A stretch of DNA of 64,000 bases. Source: Synechococcus sp. GreenBA-s. GTDB taxonomy: Bacteria; Cyanobacteriota; Cyanobacteriia; PCC-6307; Cyanobiaceae. Below the pieces are notes generated by a model. The model was not told the DNA's origin. It made no database searches and saw only the letters and a program-made list of their open reading frames with translations. The translations under genes were made by a program, and so were the position numbers. The stretch lies in NCBI RefSeq assembly GCF_024345855.1, contig NZ_JAGQBX010000002.1, positions 1 through 64,000 of the forward strand, given 5' to 3'. Below are positions 1-9,697 of the stretch, piece by piece (the stretch's first letter is position 1; every line of letters begins with the position of its first letter).

Positions 1-2
1 GG

Positions 3-611
3 GGGGCGAGCTGGGGCACCGGGGCCGCCCCAGTGGGCGGCGGCGGCAGCTACCACTTCAATGGCACCGGCGGTGACGCCTGGCGCGACGGCTACGGCGG
101 CTTCCACCCGATGTATGGGCCGGGCACACGGCAGGGCATCAACGTCGACACGTTCAACCGCAACGTGAACGTCAACACCAACTTCTACAACCGCGATTTC
201 AACGGCTGGAACAGGGACTGGAACAACGGCGGCTACTGGGGCAGCCGGCCCTGGGGCACCGGCTGGTACAGCTGGGCGCCCGCCTCCTGGGGCTGGTGGG
301 GGGCCAGCGCCGCCGCCTGGGGCGTGGCGGGCCTGGCGACCGGTGCGGCGATCACCAGCCTGGTGAATGCGGCGGCCCTGCAGCAGTCCCCGGTGATCGT
401 GGTGCCCCAGACCAGTTATCAGCTCAACTTCGGCTCCGTGGAGTCGGTGGGGAGTGCCGGGGTGAGCTTCAGCTACTACGTGAACGGCACCCAGCTCCTG
501 GGGGCCGCCAACTGCCAGGACGGTCTTCTCAACGGCCAGGTGCCCGGCGATCCCGACCAGGCCCAGCTGCTCAACGCCGTCTGCCAGGTGGCCTACGGGG
601 CTGGGGGCTGA
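3..611 (+). CDS. Gly/Asn/Trp-rich protein, 5' end cut off by the window
   Basis: The reading frame is already open at base 3, so the true start probably lies outside the window; a GTG at 33 is the first visible start codon. The visible part is rich in Gly, Asn, Trp and Tyr (about residues 1-90, with repeated NVN and NRD/NRDW patterns). An Ala-rich hydrophobic stretch follows, then a Val/Ser/Gly-rich C-terminal domain with two Cys. This composition resembles exported or cell-surface proteins. I recognise no named family and assign no function. Its stop overlaps the end of the convergent gene by 19 bases. Confidence 0.6.
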   Translation, partial: GASWGTGAAPVGGGGSYHFNGTGGDAWRDGYGGFHPMYGPGTRQGINVDTFNRNVNVNTNFYNRDFNGWNRDWNNGGYWGSRPWGTGWYSWAPASWGWWGASAAAWGVAGLATGAAITSLVNAAALQQSPVIVVPQTSYQLNFGSVESVGSAGVSFSYYVNGTQLLGAANCQDGLLNGQVPGDPDQAQLLNAVCQVAYGAGG

Positions 612-1054
612 GGCGCGGGGCCCTGGGGACCGGGCAGGGGGATCACCCCCCCGCCGTCGCGGCAGAGGCGGATCGGGCAACCATCCGGCCCGTAGACCGC
701 ATCGCCCGGCGAGAGGCAGCCGGCCCGGTTCTTGGCCGCCACCTGGCTCGGCTGGATCGGCAGGGGCTGGAACACGGCATTCACCGGCTTGACGATCAGC
801 GGGCAGCGACTGCCCCCCGGCCGCCAGCTGCTGGCATCGATGGCCGCGGGGGTGGAGCCGGGGATGATGCGACGGACATCGGGCAGGGCCGGGGCCAGGC
901 CGGATGGTGACGACGGGGGTAAAGCTGGCGTTGGAGCCTGAGCGGGGGCTGGGGCCGCCCCAGCCCCGGGCGTGGCACCGGCGGCCAGCCCAAGGAGAGC
1001 CGCCAGAAGGGCGATGGGCAGGCAGGGTCCCAGGCGGTGGGCTCCGGTGGCCAT
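593..1054 (-). CDS. Small secreted protein with Cys-rich C-terminus
   Basis: The chosen ATG at 1054 is followed by a typical signal peptide: a short basic start, a Leu/Ala hydrophobic core to about residue 25, then an Ala/Pro-rich linker. A start 57 bases upstream is possible but would put extra residues ahead of the signal. The mature part is about 120 residues and carries four Cys (RCPL, GCLS, GCPI, LCRD) that could form two disulfides in the periplasm. It ends in a Pro-rich tail. I recognise no family. Confidence 0.6.
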   Translation of the reverse strand: MATGAHRLGPCLPIALLAALLGLAAGATPGAGAAPAPAQAPTPALPPSSPSGLAPALPDVRRIIPGSTPAAIDASSWRPGGSRCPLIVKPVNAVFQPLPIQPSQVAAKNRAGCLSPGDAVYGPDGCPIRLCRDGGGVIPLPGPQGPAPQPPAP

Positions 1055-1113
1055 GATGGGCGGCGATCGGCTGGCCCCAGTGTGCCCGCCGCTCCCGCCC
1101 CCCACCAGCAACC

Positions 1114-1320
1114 ATGGCCCAGCCCCCCGAGCAGGCGCTGATCGAACGGTTGGCGCAGGCCTCCCGGGAGTTCGATGCCACCAGCCGCGACGCCGAGCGC
1201 AACTGCTGGCTGGCGGTCCACCGCCACGTGCACGGGGTGCTGCCCAGCGAATACGACATCCGCGAGGTGCCCGAGGAGCTCTACCTGGCGGTGTTGGCCG
1301 AGCGCCGCGGCCACGACTGA
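1114..1320 (+). CDS. Small conserved-type hypothetical protein (68 aa)
   Basis: A compact 68-residue acidic protein starting at an ATG, mostly predicted helical (an EQALIERLAQASREF segment, then a WLAVHRHVHGVLP segment and an EVPEELYLAVLAERR helix). It has no signal peptide or membrane segment. Codon use matches its neighbours, so I take it as real. Its 3' end overlaps the convergent Nif11-type gene by 40 bases. Function unknown. Confidence 0.6.
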   Translation: MAQPPEQALIERLAQASREFDATSRDAERNCWLAVHRHVHGVLPSEYDIREVPEELYLAVLAERRGHD

Positions 1321-1556
1321 GCGGCCGGAGCCCCCGGCAGCAGATCCGGAATCGGCCTCAGCCGTGACCGCTCCAGAAAGCGGCTGGCGTGGGCCTCGCG
1401 GCTGGCCTGCTGGAGATCGCTGGGCTCCACGGCATAGCCCCAGCGATGGGCCGCCTGCAGCAGCTCCTGCCAGCAGCCGCACTGGCTGAGATGCTGGCGC
1501 AGCTGGGGCTGGCGCTCGGCGTCCGCCACCAGCCGTTCCAGTTCCGTGCGGGTCAT
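1281..1556 (-). CDS. Nif11-domain peptide
   Basis: The 91-residue product starts MTRTELERLVADAERQP, then has a two-Cys segment (SQCGCWQ) and the stretch AHRWGYAVEPSDLQQA. This is the layout of the Nif11 domain: a short Glu/Leu helix, a turn, then an aromatic-G-[YF]-x-[VI] segment before a second helix. In cyanobacteria this domain is found on stand-alone proteins and on leaders of ribosomal peptides. No Gly-Gly cleavage site, Cys-rich core, lanthipeptide synthetase or exporter is visible nearby, so it is more likely a stand-alone Nif11 protein. The frame is open well upstream, but the ATG at 1556 begins exactly where the domain begins. Confidence 0.7.
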   Translation of the reverse strand: MTRTELERLVADAERQPQLRQHLSQCGCWQELLQAAHRWGYAVEPSDLQQASREAHASRFLERSRLRPIPDLLPGAPAAQSWPRRSANTAR

Positions 1557-1629
1557 GGCAGACCTCCGTGCGGGCTTCAGGACTACCGGCACGATGGCGA
1601 CGCCCAGGGACGGCGACCAGGCTGCACCA

Positions 1630-1657
1630 CAAAAAAACCGCCCCCCTGGGGCGGTTC
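1630..1657 (-). terminator. Intrinsic terminator of petJ
   Basis: Read on the minus strand, an AACCGCCCC arm and a GGGGCGGTT arm form a GC-rich hairpin with a very short loop, followed directly by a run of T. It lies 33 bases after the petJ stop codon. This is one of the clearest rho-independent terminators in the window. Confidence 0.85.
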
Positions 1658-1690
1658 GTGGATCGAGGCAGGGGAGATGTCCCCGCTGGA

Positions 1691-2032
1691 TCAGGCCCAG
1701 CCCTTGGCGGCCTGGGACTCGACGTAGGCCGCCACGTCGGCGATGTCGTCGGCGCTCAGCTTGCCGCCGAAGGCGGGCATGGCGTTCTTGCCGTTGGTCA
1801 CCTGGTAGGTGATGGCGGCCTCGTGGTCGGCGCTGTAGTTGGCCAGGTAGGCCTCGAGGGCATCCTGCTTGAGGGTGCGCTCGGCATTGACGACGTTGCC
1901 GCCGCCGATGTGGCAGGCGGCGCAATTGGCGGAGAAGACCTGGGCACCGTGGGCGGCGTCAGCGGCGTAGCTGGGGGCAGCACCCAGCACCAGCGCCAGG
2001 CAAAGAGCAATGAGGGACAGAAGACGGCGCAT
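1691..2032 (-). CDS. petJ: Cytochrome c6 (soluble electron carrier)
   Basis: Cytochrome c6 carries electrons from the cytochrome b6f complex to photosystem I, and to the terminal oxidase, in the thylakoid lumen. The 113-residue precursor has a signal peptide ending near SYA/AD at residues 22-25, giving a mature protein of about 89 residues, the usual size. The heme attachment site CAACH is near residues 37-41 and the Met axial ligand is in the NAMPAFGG motif. The C-terminus ends in the conserved [12 protein letters not shown] helix. The gene stands alone between a possible -10 element and a strong terminator, so it is probably monocistronic. I saw no plastocyanin gene in the window. Confidence 0.95.
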   Translation of the reverse strand: MRRLLSLIALCLALVLGAAPSYAADAAHGAQVFSANCAACHIGGGNVVNAERTLKQDALEAYLANYSADHEAAITYQVTNGKNAMPAFGGKLSADDIADVAAYVESQAAKGWA

Positions 2033-2106
2033 CGGGGCTCGTGCAACCGGACCAGGCTAGGAGTCGCACCCCGGGGGGGCCTGGCCGGCTGCATCGGATC
2101 GAAACA

Positions 2107-2112
2107 ATTATG
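2107..2112 (-). promoter_or_regulatory. Possible -10 element of the petJ promoter
   Basis: The minus-strand hexamer CATAAT lies about 75 bases upstream of the petJ ATG, in the most AT-rich part of this intergenic region. No good -35 hexamer sits at the usual distance, so the call is tentative. Confidence 0.3.
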
Positions 2113-2157
2113 GCCAATCCGATGGGTCCCAACCAGGGATCTGGTGGGGGTAGGCGA

Positions 2158-3201
2158 TCAGACCCGGCCGCGCTCGGGCAGGCCGGCATCCTCGAACACC
2201 GCTTCCAGCGTGGGGGCATGGCTCACCAGCCCAAAGCGCTCCGGGGGACTCACCGGCTCATGCACGAAGTGGCGCTGGCGGATCGAGAAGCGATCCCAGG
2301 CATTCACCTCGATGCGCAGCAACTTGATCAAGCCCTCGATCAGCCAGCCCTGCAGGTCGATCCCAAAGGGGGGAATCCAGCAGTGGCGCCAGCGGCACAG
2401 ACGCGCCACGGTGTCGTTCACCGTGACCAGGGGCTGGCCCAGCACCAGCCGCCGCACGGCCCCCTGGCCCGGCTCGGGGTTGGCCCGGTGCGGCTGGGTG
2501 GCCAGGTGCACGCACACCCGGGCGATGTCGGCGGCGTGGATGTAGTGGAAGGAGGCCTCGGCCCGCAGCCACTTGGCCAGCCACAGCCAGCGGGTGGCAT
2601 CCCGCAGTCCGGCGGTGAGGTAGCTGGTGGGGAAGGGGCCGCCGCCATCGACGCGCCCGCCGAACACCAGGGTGGGGAACACCGCCACGATGCGCTCGGC
2701 CAGGGGGTGCTGCTCCAGCTGGCGCAGGCACTGGGCCTTGGTCTGGATGTATTCGGTGCCGTAGGCGGTGGCCTCCGGCAGCAACTGCAGATCCCGGTCG
2801 AGGATGCTGGCGGTGGAGAAGTAGATCACCTGCTCCAGCACCGCCGGATCGGTGGCGGCCAGCAGCTCCTTCACGGCCACCACGTTCACCTGGCGGGCCC
2901 GCTCGGGGTCGCCCCAGGCGGTGGCGGTGTGGATGAGGCGGCTGGCGCTGGCGATCAGCTCCCGGTGGGGTGCCACGTCGCGCAGGTCACCGACCAGCAG
3001 GGTGATGCGGGGATCGGTGGCCGGCACCGCCGTGAGCTTGGCGGGATCCCGCAGCCACAGCAGCAGCTCGGCGTCGGTCTCGCGGAACAGCTGGGCAGCG
3101 ATGTGCTGGCCCACGCAGCCGCTGGCGCCGGTGATCAGGATCCGCTGGGGACGGCGCACAGCGCCGCCGCCGCTAGGTCCGTTGTTGGGCGCGGCCGTCA
3201 A
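2158..3201 (-). CDS. NAD(P)-dependent epimerase/dehydratase (extended SDR)
   Basis: The N-terminal Rossmann motif is [15 protein letters not shown], matching the TGxxGxxG dinucleotide site of extended SDR proteins. The active-site Ser/Thr segment FSTAS and the YxxxK pair (YIQTK) follow at the expected distances. The substrate cannot be read from sequence; relatives act on sugar nucleotides, steroids or pigment precursors. At 347 residues the length is normal. The TTG start used here overlaps the hemE stop by 4 bases, implying co-transcription and perhaps coupled translation. A GTG at 3159, closer to the Rossmann motif, is an alternative start. Confidence 0.8.
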   Translation of the reverse strand: MTAAPNNGPSGGGAVRRPQRILITGASGCVGQHIAAQLFRETDAELLLWLRDPAKLTAVPATDPRITLLVGDLRDVAPHRELIASASRLIHTATAWGDPERARQVNVVAVKELLAATDPAVLEQVIYFSTASILDRDLQLLPEATAYGTEYIQTKAQCLRQLEQHPLAERIVAVFPTLVFGGRVDGGGPFPTSYLTAGLRDATRWLWLAKWLRAEASFHYIHAADIARVCVHLATQPHRANPEPGQGAVRRLVLGQPLVTVNDTVARLCRWRHCWIPPFGIDLQGWLIEGLIKLLRIEVNAWDRFSIRQRHFVHEPVSPPERFGLVSHAPTLEAVFEDAGLPERGRV

Positions 3202-4256
3202 ACGGCGGCCCCCAGCAGCTCGTTCACGGTCTTGCCGGCCTCGAAGAACACGCGGGCGTTCTCCTCGGGGGTGCCGGGCAGGATGCCGTGGCCCAGGTTG
3301 AGGATGTGCTTGCGGCCGCGGGCCTTGCGCACGGTGTCCACGATCCGCTCGCGGATGGCCTCAGGGGTGCCGAACAGCAGGCCGGGATCCACGTTGCCCT
3401 GCACGCCCACGTGCTCCGGCAGGCGGGCGATGCCGTCGGCCATGTCCACGGTCCAGTCCAGCGACACGATGTCGACGCCGGTGCGGCCCATGCGCTCCAG
3501 CACGCCGGCGCTGCCGGAGATGTAGAGGATCAGGGGGGTGTCGGGGTGGGTGGCCTTCACCTGATCGATCACCCGTTTCTGATAGGGCGCGGCGAACACG
3601 TCGTAGTCGATCGGGCTGAGCTGGCCGGCCCAGGAGTCGAACAGCTGCACGACCTGGGCACCGCTGTCGATCTGATAGCGCACGTAGGTGGCGATCGAAT
3701 CGGCCAGGTGGCCCAGCAGCTGATGCAGCAGCGCCGGCTCCCGGAACGCCATCTGCTTGATCACCGCGTAGGTCTTGGAGCTCTTGCCCTCCACCGCGTA
3801 GGCGGCCAGGGTCCAGGGGGCGCCCACGAAACCCAGCACGGCGGCCTCATTGCCCACGTCCTGGCGCAGGCGGCCCAGCACCTCACCCACGAACGGCAGG
3901 GCCTCGGCGGGATCCAGGGGACGCAGGGCATCCACCTGGGCCTGGGAGCGGATCGCGGGCTCGATGATCGGGCCGCGGCTCTCGATGATGTCGAAGTCGA
4001 TGCCCATGCCCGGCAGGGGCGTGAGGATGTCGGAGAACAGGATCACGCCATCGGGCTTGAAGGCGTGGAAGGGCTGCATCGAGATCTCGTAGGAAAGATC
4101 CGGGTTCTCCGAGCGCTCGCGGAAGCCTGGGTGCCGGTCGCGCAGGTCGCGGTAGACCTTCATGTAGCGGCCGGCCTGGCGCATCATCCAAACCGGAGGC
4201 CGCTCCACCTGCTCACCTCGGGCGGCGCGCAGCAGCAGGGGGGCGGTTTCGGTCAT
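3198..4256 (-). CDS. hemE: Uroporphyrinogen decarboxylase
   Basis: HemE converts uroporphyrinogen III to coproporphyrinogen III on the common path to heme and chlorophyll. The signature [13 protein letters not shown] lies at residues 20-32, with the substrate-binding Arg residues. The essential Asp is D76 in ILFSDIL. The 352-residue length matches the family. It lies 93 bases after glgB on the same strand and overlaps the SDR gene by 4 bases. Confidence 0.97.
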   Translation of the reverse strand: MTETAPLLLRAARGEQVERPPVWMMRQAGRYMKVYRDLRDRHPGFRERSENPDLSYEISMQPFHAFKPDGVILFSDILTPLPGMGIDFDIIESRGPIIEPAIRSQAQVDALRPLDPAEALPFVGEVLGRLRQDVGNEAAVLGFVGAPWTLAAYAVEGKSSKTYAVIKQMAFREPALLHQLLGHLADSIATYVRYQIDSGAQVVQLFDSWAGQLSPIDYDVFAAPYQKRVIDQVKATHPDTPLILYISGSAGVLERMGRTGVDIVSLDWTVDMADGIARLPEHVGVQGNVDPGLLFGTPEAIRERIVDTVRKARGRKHILNLGHGILPGTPEENARVFFEAGKTVNELLGAAV

Positions 4257-4349
4257 GGGGGAAAGCGAGGCCAGGGGCGAACTTACCCGAGCAGGCCCCG
4301 GCCGCCCGGCCTGTGCCGGGCCAGGGCAAGCGCTTCGTCACAGACCGGT

Positions 4350-6647
4350 TCAGGCCGCTGAGCCGGCGGCCAGCTCCTGGCTGCGCTTCTCGTCGCGGCT
4401 GAACACCAGCACCGAGAGGGGCGGCAGGCACAGATCCAGGGACTGCTCATAGCCGTGGATTCCCCAGTCGTCGGTGAACTTGCCGCCGAGGTTGCCGAGG
4501 TTGCTGCCGCCGTAGCGCTCGGCATCGGTGTTGAACACCTCGCTGTAGAAACCCTGCAGCGGCACCCCCACCCGGTAGTGGGAGTGGCTCTGGGGGGTGA
4601 AGTTGGCCACCACCACCACCCAGCGACCGGTGGTGCTCTCGCGCCGCATGAAGGTGATCACCGAGTGGCGATTGTCGTTGCAGTCGATCCACTGGAAGCC
4701 GAACTGGTCGTGGTCGTCACCCCAGAGCGCCCGCTCAGACTTGTAGAAGACGTTCAGGTCATCCACCAGGCGCTGCAGGCCCAGGTGCGGCTCGTACTGG
4801 AGCAGATCCCACTGCAGGTCGCCCCAGACATTCCACTCGGCCCGCTGGCCGAATTCCATCCCCATGAAGATTGTCTTCTTGCCGGGGTGGGTCCACATGT
4901 AGGCCAGCAGCGCCCGCACGTTGGCGAACTTCTGCCAGTCGTCGCCCGGCATCTTGTGCAGCAGGTGGCTCTTGCCGTGCACCACCTCGTCGTGGCTGAG
5001 GGCCAGCATGAAATTCTCGGTGTAGGCGTACCAGATCGAGAACGTGACGTTGTTCTGATGGAACTGGCGGAACCACGGATCCAGCTCGAAGTAATCGAGC
5101 ATGTCGTGCATCCAACCCATGTTCCACTTCAGGTTGAAGCCGAGGCCACCGATGCTGGTGGGCTGGGTCACCATCGGCCAGGTGGTGGATTCCTCGGCGA
5201 TCGAGAGGGCGCCGGGGAAGTGCTCGAACAGCACGTGGTTGGCTTGCTGCAGGAAGCGCACGGCCTCGGTGTTCTCGCGGCCGCCGTGCTCGTTGGGCAG
5301 CCACTCGCCGTCGGGGCGCAGGTAGTCGCGGTAGAGCATCGAGGCCACCGCATCGACGCGGATGCCGTCGATGTGGAACTGCTCGAACCAGAACACCAGG
5401 TTCGCCACCAGGAAGTTGCGAACCTCGTTGCGGCTGTAGTTGAAGATCAGCGTGCCCCACTCCTTGTGCTCGCCGATGCGCGGATCGGCGTGCTCATAGA
5501 GGTGGGCCCCATCGAAGAAGGCCAGGCCGTGGGCGTCCTTGGGGAAGTGGCCCGGCACCCAGTCGAGGATCACACCGATGCCCTCGGCGTGGCAGCGGTC
5601 CACGAAGGCGCGGAATTCATCCGGCGTGCCGAAGCGGCTGGTGGGGGCATACCAGCCCGTCACCTGATAGCCCCAGGAGCCATCGAAGGGATGCTCCGAG
5701 ATGGGCATCAGCTCGATGTGGGTGAAGCCGCGGGCCTTCACGTAGGGGATCAGCTTGTCGGCCAGCTCCGGGTAGGTGAGCAGGCGGGCGCCGGGCTTGA
5801 GGTCGGCGGCGGGCACGGGCGGCCGCGGCGTGCCATCGGCCTCGATGTAGGGCTGATCGGCGCTGCCGTGCAGCCAGCTGCCCAGGTGCAGCTCGTACAC
5901 CGCGATCGGCTGATCCAGGGGGTTGCGGCTGTCGCGGGCCGCCAGCCAGTCGGCATCGGTCCAGGGGAAGGCGCCCAGGGACTCGACGACCGAGCCGTTG
6001 GCGGGGCGCACCTCGTGGCGGAAGCCGTAGGGGTCGGCCTTCTGGTAGCAGTGGCCGGCCTGGGTGCGCACCTCGTACTTGTAGATCTCTCCGGCGGCGA
6101 GACCGGGGATGAACAGCTCCCAGAGGCCGCCCACGCGGCTCTGCATCGGGTGATGGCGGCCGTCCCAACCGTTGAAGTTGCCGAGCAGGGCCACGCTGCG
6201 GGCATTGGGGGCCCACAGGCAGAACTGCACGCCGGCCACACCGTGGTGCTGCACCGGGTGGGCGCCCATGCGGCGCCAGATGTGGTGGTGGTTGCCCTCG
6301 GCGAACAGGTGGCGATCCAGCTCGCCCATCCACTCGTCGCGGAAGGCCCAGGGGTCGTGGGCCACGTGCTCGATGCCGCCGCGCCGCACCCGCACCTGGT
6401 AGGTGCTGCCGGGGGCGTCCGCGAGCTCAGCCTCGAACAGCCAGGGGTGGTGCGGGGTCTCCAGGGGGATGGTCTGGCCGGCATGGAGCAGCTCCACCCG
6501 CTCGGCCTCCGGCATCCAGACCCGCACGGCCCAGCCCCCCGACTCCAGGGGCTGGGGACCCAACAGCGCGAAGGGATGGTCGTGCCGGCATTCCGCCAGG
6601 CGCTGGGCGTCGTCCACCAACCAGTCGAGCTGAGCCAGCACAGGCAT
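4350..6647 (-). CDS. glgB: 1,4-alpha-glucan branching enzyme
   Basis: GlgB (GH13) makes the alpha-1,6 branches of glycogen. At 765 residues it is the long bacterial form, with an extra N-terminal domain (about 1-115), a CBM48-type module (about 130-230), the catalytic barrel and a C-terminal beta domain. The family motifs are in order: [10 protein letters not shown] (362-371), [11 protein letters not shown] with nucleophile D432, AEES with acid/base E485, and SHDEV with D553. glgA lies about 37 kb away, so the glycogen genes are scattered. A long open frame on the opposite strand is a GC-driven shadow. Confidence 0.97.
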   Translation of the reverse strand: MPVLAQLDWLVDDAQRLAECRHDHPFALLGPQPLESGGWAVRVWMPEAERVELLHAGQTIPLETPHHPWLFEAELADAPGSTYQVRVRRGGIEHVAHDPWAFRDEWMGELDRHLFAEGNHHHIWRRMGAHPVQHHGVAGVQFCLWAPNARSVALLGNFNGWDGRHHPMQSRVGGLWELFIPGLAAGEIYKYEVRTQAGHCYQKADPYGFRHEVRPANGSVVESLGAFPWTDADWLAARDSRNPLDQPIAVYELHLGSWLHGSADQPYIEADGTPRPPVPAADLKPGARLLTYPELADKLIPYVKARGFTHIELMPISEHPFDGSWGYQVTGWYAPTSRFGTPDEFRAFVDRCHAEGIGVILDWVPGHFPKDAHGLAFFDGAHLYEHADPRIGEHKEWGTLIFNYSRNEVRNFLVANLVFWFEQFHIDGIRVDAVASMLYRDYLRPDGEWLPNEHGGRENTEAVRFLQQANHVLFEHFPGALSIAEESTTWPMVTQPTSIGGLGFNLKWNMGWMHDMLDYFELDPWFRQFHQNNVTFSIWYAYTENFMLALSHDEVVHGKSHLLHKMPGDDWQKFANVRALLAYMWTHPGKKTIFMGMEFGQRAEWNVWGDLQWDLLQYEPHLGLQRLVDDLNVFYKSERALWGDDHDQFGFQWIDCNDNRHSVITFMRRESTTGRWVVVVANFTPQSHSHYRVGVPLQGFYSEVFNTDAERYGGSNLGNLGGKFTDDWGIHGYEQSLDLCLPPLSVLVFSRDEKRSQELAAGSAA

Positions 6648-6775
6648 TGAGAGCAGGGCGTGGCTGCGAGCCTAGGCGGCTTTGCGGGGCCGGTCGTTGC
6701 GGATTTGACGGGCCGTCCCGGGGGTGATCGTCGCCTGGACCCCGCGGCCACCGCGGGGGGCGGCGGGGTTGGGCG

Positions 6776-7594
6776 TCAACGCACCGGCCGGGGTTTGGCC
6801 GGTGCCTCGGGGAAGTCGACCCCCACGATCTGGTTGTTGGCGTTGAGGATCACGAAGAGGTTGTCGGTGAGCCGGTTGAACTCCACGTTCACGAGCACCA
6901 GCCGGGCGTCCTGGGTTCTCTCCGCCTCCACGGCCCGGCCCACCCGCAGAAAGTTGCCGGTTTCGCGCTGCAGCTGCAGCCACTTGGCCTGCAGGGCCGC
7001 CGGGGGGATCTCCTTCTGGAAGTCCGGGCTGAGGAAGCTCTCGGCGGTGATGAAATTGCCTGTGCTGAGGGCCCGCACGAAATTCAGCGCCACTTCGCTG
7101 GTGGCGTCATCGGTGCGATCCACGTAGTAGCGGCTGATCTTGCCCTCGTGGTTGAGCACGATGAAGATCACCAACTTGCCGTCCGTGGTGGTGAGCTCGG
7201 CCTCCACGGTGCTGCTGCTGACACCGCTGCGCACGCTCAGCAGCTCATAGCTGAGGATCCTGGGCTGGCTGCGGATCGTGGCGGCCACCATCGAGGGGCT
7301 GCTCATCGCCTTCAGCTCATCGGAGAACTGGGCGTAGCGGGCATTGGCATCGCGGCTCTTCACCGCCTCCAGCACGCGGCGTGCGGCGGCCCGGGCCTGC
7401 TCGACGCTCAGGGCCGGCTGGGCCTCCCTCGCGGTGGCGGCCGGGGCCTTGGCGGCGCCCTGCGCCAGGGCCGCCCCGGGGGCCAGGGTCAGGGCCGCCC
7501 CGCTGAGGCCGGCGGTGGCGACAGCGAGACCAAGCAGGACGGCGCGCAGGGTCACGGGCGGGGGGAGGGTCAGAGTCGGCTCAGTTTGCCCCAA
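6776..7594 (-). CDS. Exported protein resembling DUF3887 family
   Basis: An N-terminal signal peptide (hydrophobic core at about residues 18-40, ending ALAQ) is followed by two similar alpha/beta repeats of about 90 residues. Each resembles the DUF3887 / NTF2-like fold: a helix with an AQFSDELK or LSPDFQKE segment, then strands such as TVEAELTTTDGKLVIFIVL and RLVLVNVEF. Function is unknown; probably periplasmic. The TTG start at 7594 overlaps the preceding hydrolase gene by 14 bases; a GTG at 7555, nearer the signal peptide, is an alternative. Confidence 0.6.
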   Translation of the reverse strand: MGQTEPTLTLPPPVTLRAVLLGLAVATAGLSGAALTLAPGAALAQGAAKAPAATAREAQPALSVEQARAAARRVLEAVKSRDANARYAQFSDELKAMSSPSMVAATIRSQPRILSYELLSVRSGVSSSTVEAELTTTDGKLVIFIVLNHEGKISRYYVDRTDDATSEVALNFVRALSTGNFITAESFLSPDFQKEIPPAALQAKWLQLQRETGNFLRVGRAVEAERTQDARLVLVNVEFNRLTDNLFVILNANNQIVGVDFPEAPAKPRPVR

Positions 7595-9218
7595 GCATCG
7601 GGGTGATGCCGAGCTCCGCCTCGGCCAGCTGCAGCTCCAGCGTGATCACCCGGTGGCCGGGACCGCTGGGGCCGGCGGGCAGGGCGCCGGTGCCGGGGTT
7701 TACGGCGATCTGGGGCCAGGCGGCGGCACCGATCGCGAGCCGCAGCCGCTCGCCGGCCTGGAGGGTGGCCAGCAGGGGCTGCAGGGCCACCCGACGCCGC
7801 AGGGGCCGCTGGGCGTCGGGCCCCAGCCAGCGGGCCACGCCGGTGCTGAGCTGCAGCACCGCGCCCGAGGGCCTGAGCACCGAGAGGGCCACCGCCAGAT
7901 CGAAGCCCGGCTGGTCCGCCGCCACCACCAGCTCCAGCACCGGCCGGCCCAGCAGCTCCAGGGGGGCCGCCAGCGGGGCAGCGGTGAAGCAGGCCACGTC
8001 GCTGCGCTGGTCCAGATCGCCCCGCTCCACCGGGCCGGCATCGAGGCCCAGGTGGCCGCCGCGGCCCGGCAGCGGCCGCCAGGGATCGTGCACCAGCAGC
8101 ACCACGGCGCCCTCGGAGCCGCCGGTCCGGCCACCAGCCCCGGGGCCTGCCTCCAGCAGCTGGCCCTCGCCGGCATCGATCGCCGCCAGGCCGCCGCTGG
8201 CCAGCTGCCAGCGTTGGGCGCTGGTGCTGCGGGGGGAGCGGGCCAGCCAGCGCCCCGTGGTCAGGTCCGCCATCAGGGACGGGGGCTGAGCGGCGGCCGG
8301 CGGCGGCTCCCGGTCGCGCAGGTGGCGATCGAAGAAGGCCAGCTGCAGCCGGTCGATCCCCCCCTGCCAGTTCAGGTGGGTCCAGGGACCGATGCGCAGC
8401 AGCTGGTCACTGCCGCCGGCCTCGGCCCGCTGCCACAGATCCAGCACGCCGTTGAGATAGGGGTCGTGCCAGCCACCGACCTGCAGCATCGGCCGGCTCC
8501 AGACCTCGGCCGGCGGCTGGTGGCAGCGCCAGCCCTGGGGGTCGGCGGGATCCCGCCGCAGCCAGGCCAGCCCCATGCCGCCGGGGTCGTGGCGGGCCAG
8601 CAGCTCCAGGCCCGCCCCCAGGAAGCTGCCGTCCGCCAGGGCCTGGCGAAGTGCCATCCAGCCCGCGTCGTCGCCCTGACGCCGGCAGCCCTCGGCGGCC
8701 AGCTGCAGGGCCCAGGCCAGGCCCAGACCCCACCAGTGGGCGCCACCGTCGCTGGCCCAGTGCAGCCGTTCCTCCAGCCCCGCCATGGCGGGGGCGAGGG
8801 CATCGGGCAGCTGGGCGCCATCGCGCCAGAGCAACTGGCTCAGGCCCTGATACGAGAAGCCATAACAGCCCACGCGGCCGTTGCACCAGGGCTGATCCCG
8901 CAGCCAGGCCAGGGTCCAGCTGCCGTCGTCCGCCTCCTGGGCGAAGCCGGCGAAGCTGCCGCCGGAGTCGCCGCGGCCGCGCACGTCCTGCACCACCACG
9001 GCGTAGCCCTGGCTGGCATACCAGTGGGGATGGGCGTAGGTGACCGTGGAGGCGATCGCCCGGCCATAGGGCTGGCGCATCAGCAGAGCCGGCCAGGGGC
9101 CACGGCCAGCCGGACGCCAGAGGCGGGCCACAAGGGTCACGCCATCCGGAGTCGTGAGGCTGACGTCGCTGACCTGAACCGGCTGGTCAGCTCCGGGGGC
9201 CCCGGCCGCGGCCGCCAC
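7581..9218 (-). CDS. CocE/NonD-family alpha/beta hydrolase
   Basis: The N-terminus opens with the S15-type pattern TTPDGVTLVARLWRPAG and VVQDVRGRGDSGGSF, then the nucleophile elbow GFSYQG, with Ser as the likely catalytic residue. This is the X-Pro dipeptidyl-peptidase / cocaine-esterase / glutaryl acylase group. The C-terminal half is a jelly-roll domain of the PepX_C type, ending in conserved RL-rich strands. Its substrate is probably an ester or amide of unknown kind. It starts with GTG 3 bases after the preceding small exported gene and overlaps the next gene, so the three are probably one transcript. Confidence 0.8.
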   Translation of the reverse strand: MAAAAGAPGADQPVQVSDVSLTTPDGVTLVARLWRPAGRGPWPALLMRQPYGRAIASTVTYAHPHWYASQGYAVVVQDVRGRGDSGGSFAGFAQEADDGSWTLAWLRDQPWCNGRVGCYGFSYQGLSQLLWRDGAQLPDALAPAMAGLEERLHWASDGGAHWWGLGLAWALQLAAEGCRRQGDDAGWMALRQALADGSFLGAGLELLARHDPGGMGLAWLRRDPADPQGWRCHQPPAEVWSRPMLQVGGWHDPYLNGVLDLWQRAEAGGSDQLLRIGPWTHLNWQGGIDRLQLAFFDRHLRDREPPPAAAQPPSLMADLTTGRWLARSPRSTSAQRWQLASGGLAAIDAGEGQLLEAGPGAGGRTGGSEGAVVLLVHDPWRPLPGRGGHLGLDAGPVERGDLDQRSDVACFTAAPLAAPLELLGRPVLELVVAADQPGFDLAVALSVLRPSGAVLQLSTGVARWLGPDAQRPLRRRVALQPLLATLQAGERLRLAIGAAAWPQIAVNPGTGALPAGPSGPGHRVITLELQLAEAELGITPMLGAN

Positions 9219-9221
9219 GGC

Positions 9222-9548
9222 TCAGCGCACCTCGGGGCAGTGCAGGCCCACCACGTAGGTGGTCAGGATCTCGGCGTCGGTCTTGTTGAGGCCCTGGCGG
9301 GAGGCCACCATCGCCACGGCCTTGGGCGAGGTGGCGGAGACGCCCTTGGCGTTGAGGTCCTTGAGGTCGTTGCAGAGGCTGCGGGCCAGCTGGGGGTTCT
9401 GCTTGACCGAATCCAGCAGCGGGGAATTGGCCAGGGCGGGCAGGGCGACCAGGCCGGCGGCGGGGATGGCCAGGGCGGCGGCCAGCAGCGTGAGCGGGTG
9501 CTGAGCTGCTGGGTCGTGGGCTCGGAGCTGGCGGCGGGAGGAACGCAC
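9222..9548 (-). CDS. Small exported hypothetical protein (108 aa)
   Basis: A GTG start leads into a long basic N-region and a hydrophobic segment (about residues 18-40, ending ALPALA/NS) typical of a signal peptide. The mature part, about 68 residues, is helical with two Cys (SLCNDL and GLHCPEVR) that could form a disulfide. It looks like a family of small exported picocyanobacterial proteins, but I cannot name it. It heads a minus-strand run with the CocE hydrolase and the DUF3887-like gene. Confidence 0.6.
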   Translation of the reverse strand: MRSSRRQLRAHDPAAQHPLTLLAAALAIPAAGLVALPALANSPLLDSVKQNPQLARSLCNDLKDLNAKGVSATSPKAVAMVASRQGLNKTDAEILTTYVVGLHCPEVR

Positions 9549-9697
9549 GGCGGGACAGGGAGAGACCCTGGCGTGGGACTGGAGAGCGAGGCTGGGCCGG
9601 AAGGAAGCCGAGGGGAAGGAGATCGGCGGGGCTCAGCATCAGTCTGGGAGTCCTTCCATTCCAGGGGCCTGCACCCGGAGCGACCGGGGCGCGAGGG

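Noticed and set aside
1557-1925. N-terminal extension of the Nif11-type ORF overlapping petJ
   Set aside because: The extra residues are an out-of-frame shadow of petJ; the Nif11 domain begins exactly at the ATG at 1556.
4455-6650. A 731-codon open frame antisense to glgB
   Set aside because: It mirrors the conserved glgB coding sequence with a Val/His/Gly-biased composition and has no recognisable domain.
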